Assembly (NCBI RefSeq): GCF_018729255.1 | Contig: NZ_CP076063.1 | Location: 149,625-213,624, forward strand | DNA: 64,000 bases | Direction of reading: 5' to 3' | Source of the DNA: Cupriavidus sp. EM10 | GTDB lineage: Bacteria; Pseudomonadota; Gammaproteobacteria; Burkholderiales; Burkholderiaceae | Notes under the pieces: model-generated | Database searches by the model: none | What the model was told of the DNA's origin: nothing | What the model saw: the letters and a program-made list of their open reading frames with translations, nothing else | Position numbers and translations under genes: made by a program | Part shown: positions 61,872 to 64,000 of the stretch, piece by piece | Numbering within the stretch: position 1 is the first letter of the stretch | Layout of the letters: each line of letters opens with the position of its first letter

Positions 61872-63322
61872 ATGTTCGACGATGGCGAAAGCCTGTTGGC
61901 TGCGCATTTCTCTGATTTGCACTACTCCCCTGGTCATTTGGCCGAGGCGGATCGTTGCTTTGGCTTTGCGGTGGAGGACGCGATCGCAAATCGTTGCCGG
62001 GTTGCCGTGGTGTCGGGCGACTCGACCGATCACCGACTCGATGCCCACACGCCGGCGTTATCCGCGCTGGCACGGCGGATCTACCAGTTGTCGGCCCACA
62101 TGCCGGTCATCATGCTGCAGGGTACGTTCAGTCATGAACCTCCCGGCACGCTGGATCTGTTCCGACTGATCGGCGCAAGCTTCCCGGTATACGTTGCAGA
62201 CCGGATTCACCAAGTCGCTCTTGTGGGCGGGGCATTCATTCCGAGCGATGGCGCGATCTTCAGCCATGCGGAAATGGACAAGCTGCTGACCCAGCAAGGG
62301 CTACCAGACGTCGTCTTCACCTGCGTACCCACGGTCAACAAGGCGGTGCTGGCGGCCGCGGCCGGGTGGCGAACGCCGCGACGGCGGTTGGCGACCACCT
62401 GGCTGATTATCTGGCTGCCGCGGGCACTGTGAATCGTCAATGGCGCTCACACGGCGTCCGTACGATCGGCATTTCGCACGGCACCGTCAACGGTTGCCAG
62501 ACGGAGCACGGCGTGCCGATGGCCGGACTCGACCACGAGTTCACCATCGGGGCACTGTTCGAGGCCCACTGCGACGCGTTCATGCTTGGCCACATTCACC
62601 GTGCCCAGCAGTGGGAACGTGAGGGCAGGGTGGTGGCCTATCCCGGGTCTATCGGACGGTTCCACTACGGCGAAATCGGCGCGAAAGGCTATCTTCAGTG
62701 GCAGGTATCTCCGGGGGAGGCAGTGGCTATCCCGGTGAAGACACCCGCGAGCGAGACCGTCTGCATCGACTTCGACGGGCCGCCTGACATGGCAAAGCTT
62801 GCCGAGATGGCCGCCGACGCAGCGCACAAGTTCGTGCGGGTGCGGTGGACGGTCAACGAGGAGCATCGCCAGCTCGTCGATCGCGAAGCCATCGAGGCGC
62901 TTTTTGTCGGGAGTGCCGAGGTCAAGCTGGAAGCGCGTGTCCTGCCGGCTGTTCGCAGCCGCGCTGAAGGCATCAGCCGGGCCGCCACTTTGTCCGCGAA
63001 GCTGGGACGTTGGTGCGAACTGACCGGTGTCGATGCAAATCCGTTGCTGGACAGTCTGTCGATGCTCCAAAACCTCGATGCGCAGGCGATAGCCGATCAG
63101 GTGCTGGCTGGCCTTGATGAAATGTCCATGCCCGTTACGCAGAATGTTGGCGCCGTAGAAGCTGTTGCGCCGCCGTTCGTTGCGAAGCTGATGGACATGG
63201 AGCTCGAGGAACCGAGCGCCGCACCCAAGGCATTCCCGGCCGCGGCGGTAGCGGAGCCAGTAGCGCCCACTGCCACTGCGTCAGCGCCGATGAACTGGCT
63301 GACCGACGATCTTTTTGCGTAG
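61872..63322 (+). CDS. SbcD/Mre11-like metallophosphoesterase, frameshifted
   Basis: MFDDGESLLAAHFSDLHYSPG gives the D-x-H motif, VVSGDSTDHR the GD-x-x-D motif, QGTFSHE stands where GNHE is usual, and GHIHR is the last metal motif. One lost G near 62365 joins AAAG to VANAATAVGDHLADYLAAAGTV. About 483 residues: catalytic domain (about 1-300), capping domain, Ala/Pro-rich tail ending NWLTDDLFA. No SbcC-like partner is seen in the window. Probably a DNA end-processing nuclease. Confidence 0.75.
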
Positions 63323-63397
63323 TAATACGCCAATCCCTAGAACATGCGAAAGCCATGTTCCGACAGCCCGCGAGGCTGTCGAAATCTGGTTTTAGCC

Positions 63398-63495
63398 GCG
63401 TCTCTGACGCATCGACCCCGCAGTATCCATTTCTTTTCTACTACCCAGACGGGTGCTTCCCGTCCGGGGCGCACTCCGTCATATCCCTGGAGTGC
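63398..63495 (+). promoter_or_regulatory. ATCGAC-type composite leader
   Basis: GCGTC-TCT-GACGC-ATCGAC, then GACGGG-TGCTT-CCCGTC, then GCACTCC...GGAGTGC (seven perfect pairs) holding the GGAG ribosome-binding site three bases before the ATG. An upstream hairpin CGACAGCC...GGCTGTCG separates it from the previous gene. Confidence 0.68.
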
Positions 63496-63498
63496 AAG

Positions 63499-64000
63499 AT
63501 GATTCTTTACCACGCAGGCCCCGAGTGGCTTTTGTCGAGGAAACATTTATCAACCGCTCGGACATGGCCAAGCGCCTCTGCGAGCAGCACGGCTTTACGC
63601 CGTGCACGATGTATGAGCCGTTCGGCCCCGGCCGCGGCGCCGTGATCGCCAAGCGCGACCACATGCTGGTGATGGCCTTGGGTGAGGCGGGTGGCAACAC
63701 CTTCTTCGCCGTAGCCCCGTCCAAGGAACTGCAGGACTTGATCTGGTCGTTCTCCAACGGCCTGGCATCACAGTGGAGCGAGCTGGAACTGCGCGCCCTC
63801 ACTGGCGAGCAGGATTGGGACGCCGTGATGAAGCTTGCTGGCAAACAGTTTTCCGCTGCGCGACGCTCCGTCGAGCGGGCTATCGCCGCCAAGCCGGAGC
63901 AGGACGTGCCAACGCTATCCGAACTTCCGACCTGGGACGAGGATGCAATGGAGGTGCCTTCGGACTATCTCCATTCCTTCAACGGCTCGGAGGTGTCCGA
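63499..64000 (+). CDS. Unknown protein, frameshifted, 3' partial
   Basis: MILYHAGPEWL, then one lost T near 63538 leads to FVEETFINRSDMAKRLCEQHGFTPCTMYEPFGPGRGAVIAKRDHMLVMALGEAGGNTFFAVAPSKELQDLIWSF and on to the right edge. Soluble; no family recognised. At least 167 residues. Preceded by the composite leader. Confidence 0.6.

Noticed and set aside
2503..63540. Programmed ribosomal frameshifting as the reason for the many frame breaks
   Set aside because: No slippery heptamers with downstream structures in common, too many unrelated genes affected, and nearly always one base lost in a homopolymer; sequencing error is simpler.

Overview
The window is GC-rich DNA with betaproteobacterial features (Burkholderia/Cupriavidus/Ralstonia type). 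It looks like part of a large conjugative plasmid or integrative conjugative element: a VirB-type secretion operon runs into an R64-like type IVb pilus operon, and the rest holds plasmid maintenance, DNA handling and anti-restriction genes. I saw no rRNA, tRNA, ribosomal or central-metabolism gene, no replication initiator, no IS element and no CRISPR array.

Layout. 1-14.4 kb (+): virB9 (partial), virB10, a lytic transglycosylase, a VirB9-like protein, then a thin-pilus operon (pilT-like transglycosylase, pilL-like, pilN secretin, a membrane protein, pilO, pilP, pilQ, pilR, pilS, pilV). 14.4-18.7 kb (-): a lipoprotein, a YqaE-like peptide, a zinc-ribbon membrane protein, an FlhC-like regulator and a coiled-coil protein. 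19.3-23.2 kb (+): small genes, ssb and a toprim primase. 23.3-25.1 kb (-): an actin-like segregation protein (PRTRC protein D type) with a small partner and an upstream repeat array that looks like its centromere. 26-29.2 kb (+): a tyrosine recombinase, an unknown protein, an HU-like protein and a membrane-anchored protein. 29.3-37.4 kb (-): a tightly packed operon with a DRGH nuclease, a Lar-like protein, a DNA methyltransferase, a Gp37/Gp68-like protein, an FtsK-gamma-like domain protein, a DUF1173 protein and a UvrD-like helicase. 37.5-44.8 kb (+): small genes, a tandem paralogue pair and a 1033-residue methylase-helicase fusion. 45.0-50.9 kb (+): the PRTRC cassette (ParB, E, C, F, B, A, ThiF). 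51-57.8 kb (+): DUF3085, a glycine-zipper lipoprotein, further small genes, a large unknown gene and DUF932. 57.9-59.6 kb (-): bactofilin, a membrane protein and a DUF1845/AcaB-like protein. 60.2-64 kb (+): a recombination-directionality-factor-like protein, an SbcD-like phosphoesterase and a partial gene.

Three system-level signals stand out. First, the PRTRC cassette carries recognisable E1-like (ThiF), E2-like (protein B), ubiquitin-like (protein C) and JAMM protease (protein A) parts beside a ParB, while an actin-like protein D lies about 20 kb away. It reads as a ubiquitin-like conjugation pathway tied to plasmid segregation. Second, at least twelve places carry a structured leader: a short hairpin (usually GCGTC-N3-GACGC, with compensated variants) followed by ATCGAC or ATCGAT and a second hairpin, often ending in a start-codon hairpin that buries the Shine-Dalgarno. 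This points to a post-transcriptional regulon covering ParB, primase, DUF932, DUF3085 and others. Third, a 16-bp perfect palindrome with conserved flank occurs three times, far apart.

Caution: about twenty genes are broken by single-base deletions, nearly all in G, C, A or T runs, with the protein continuing in the next frame. I read these as sequencing errors and give each such gene as one feature spanning the break.
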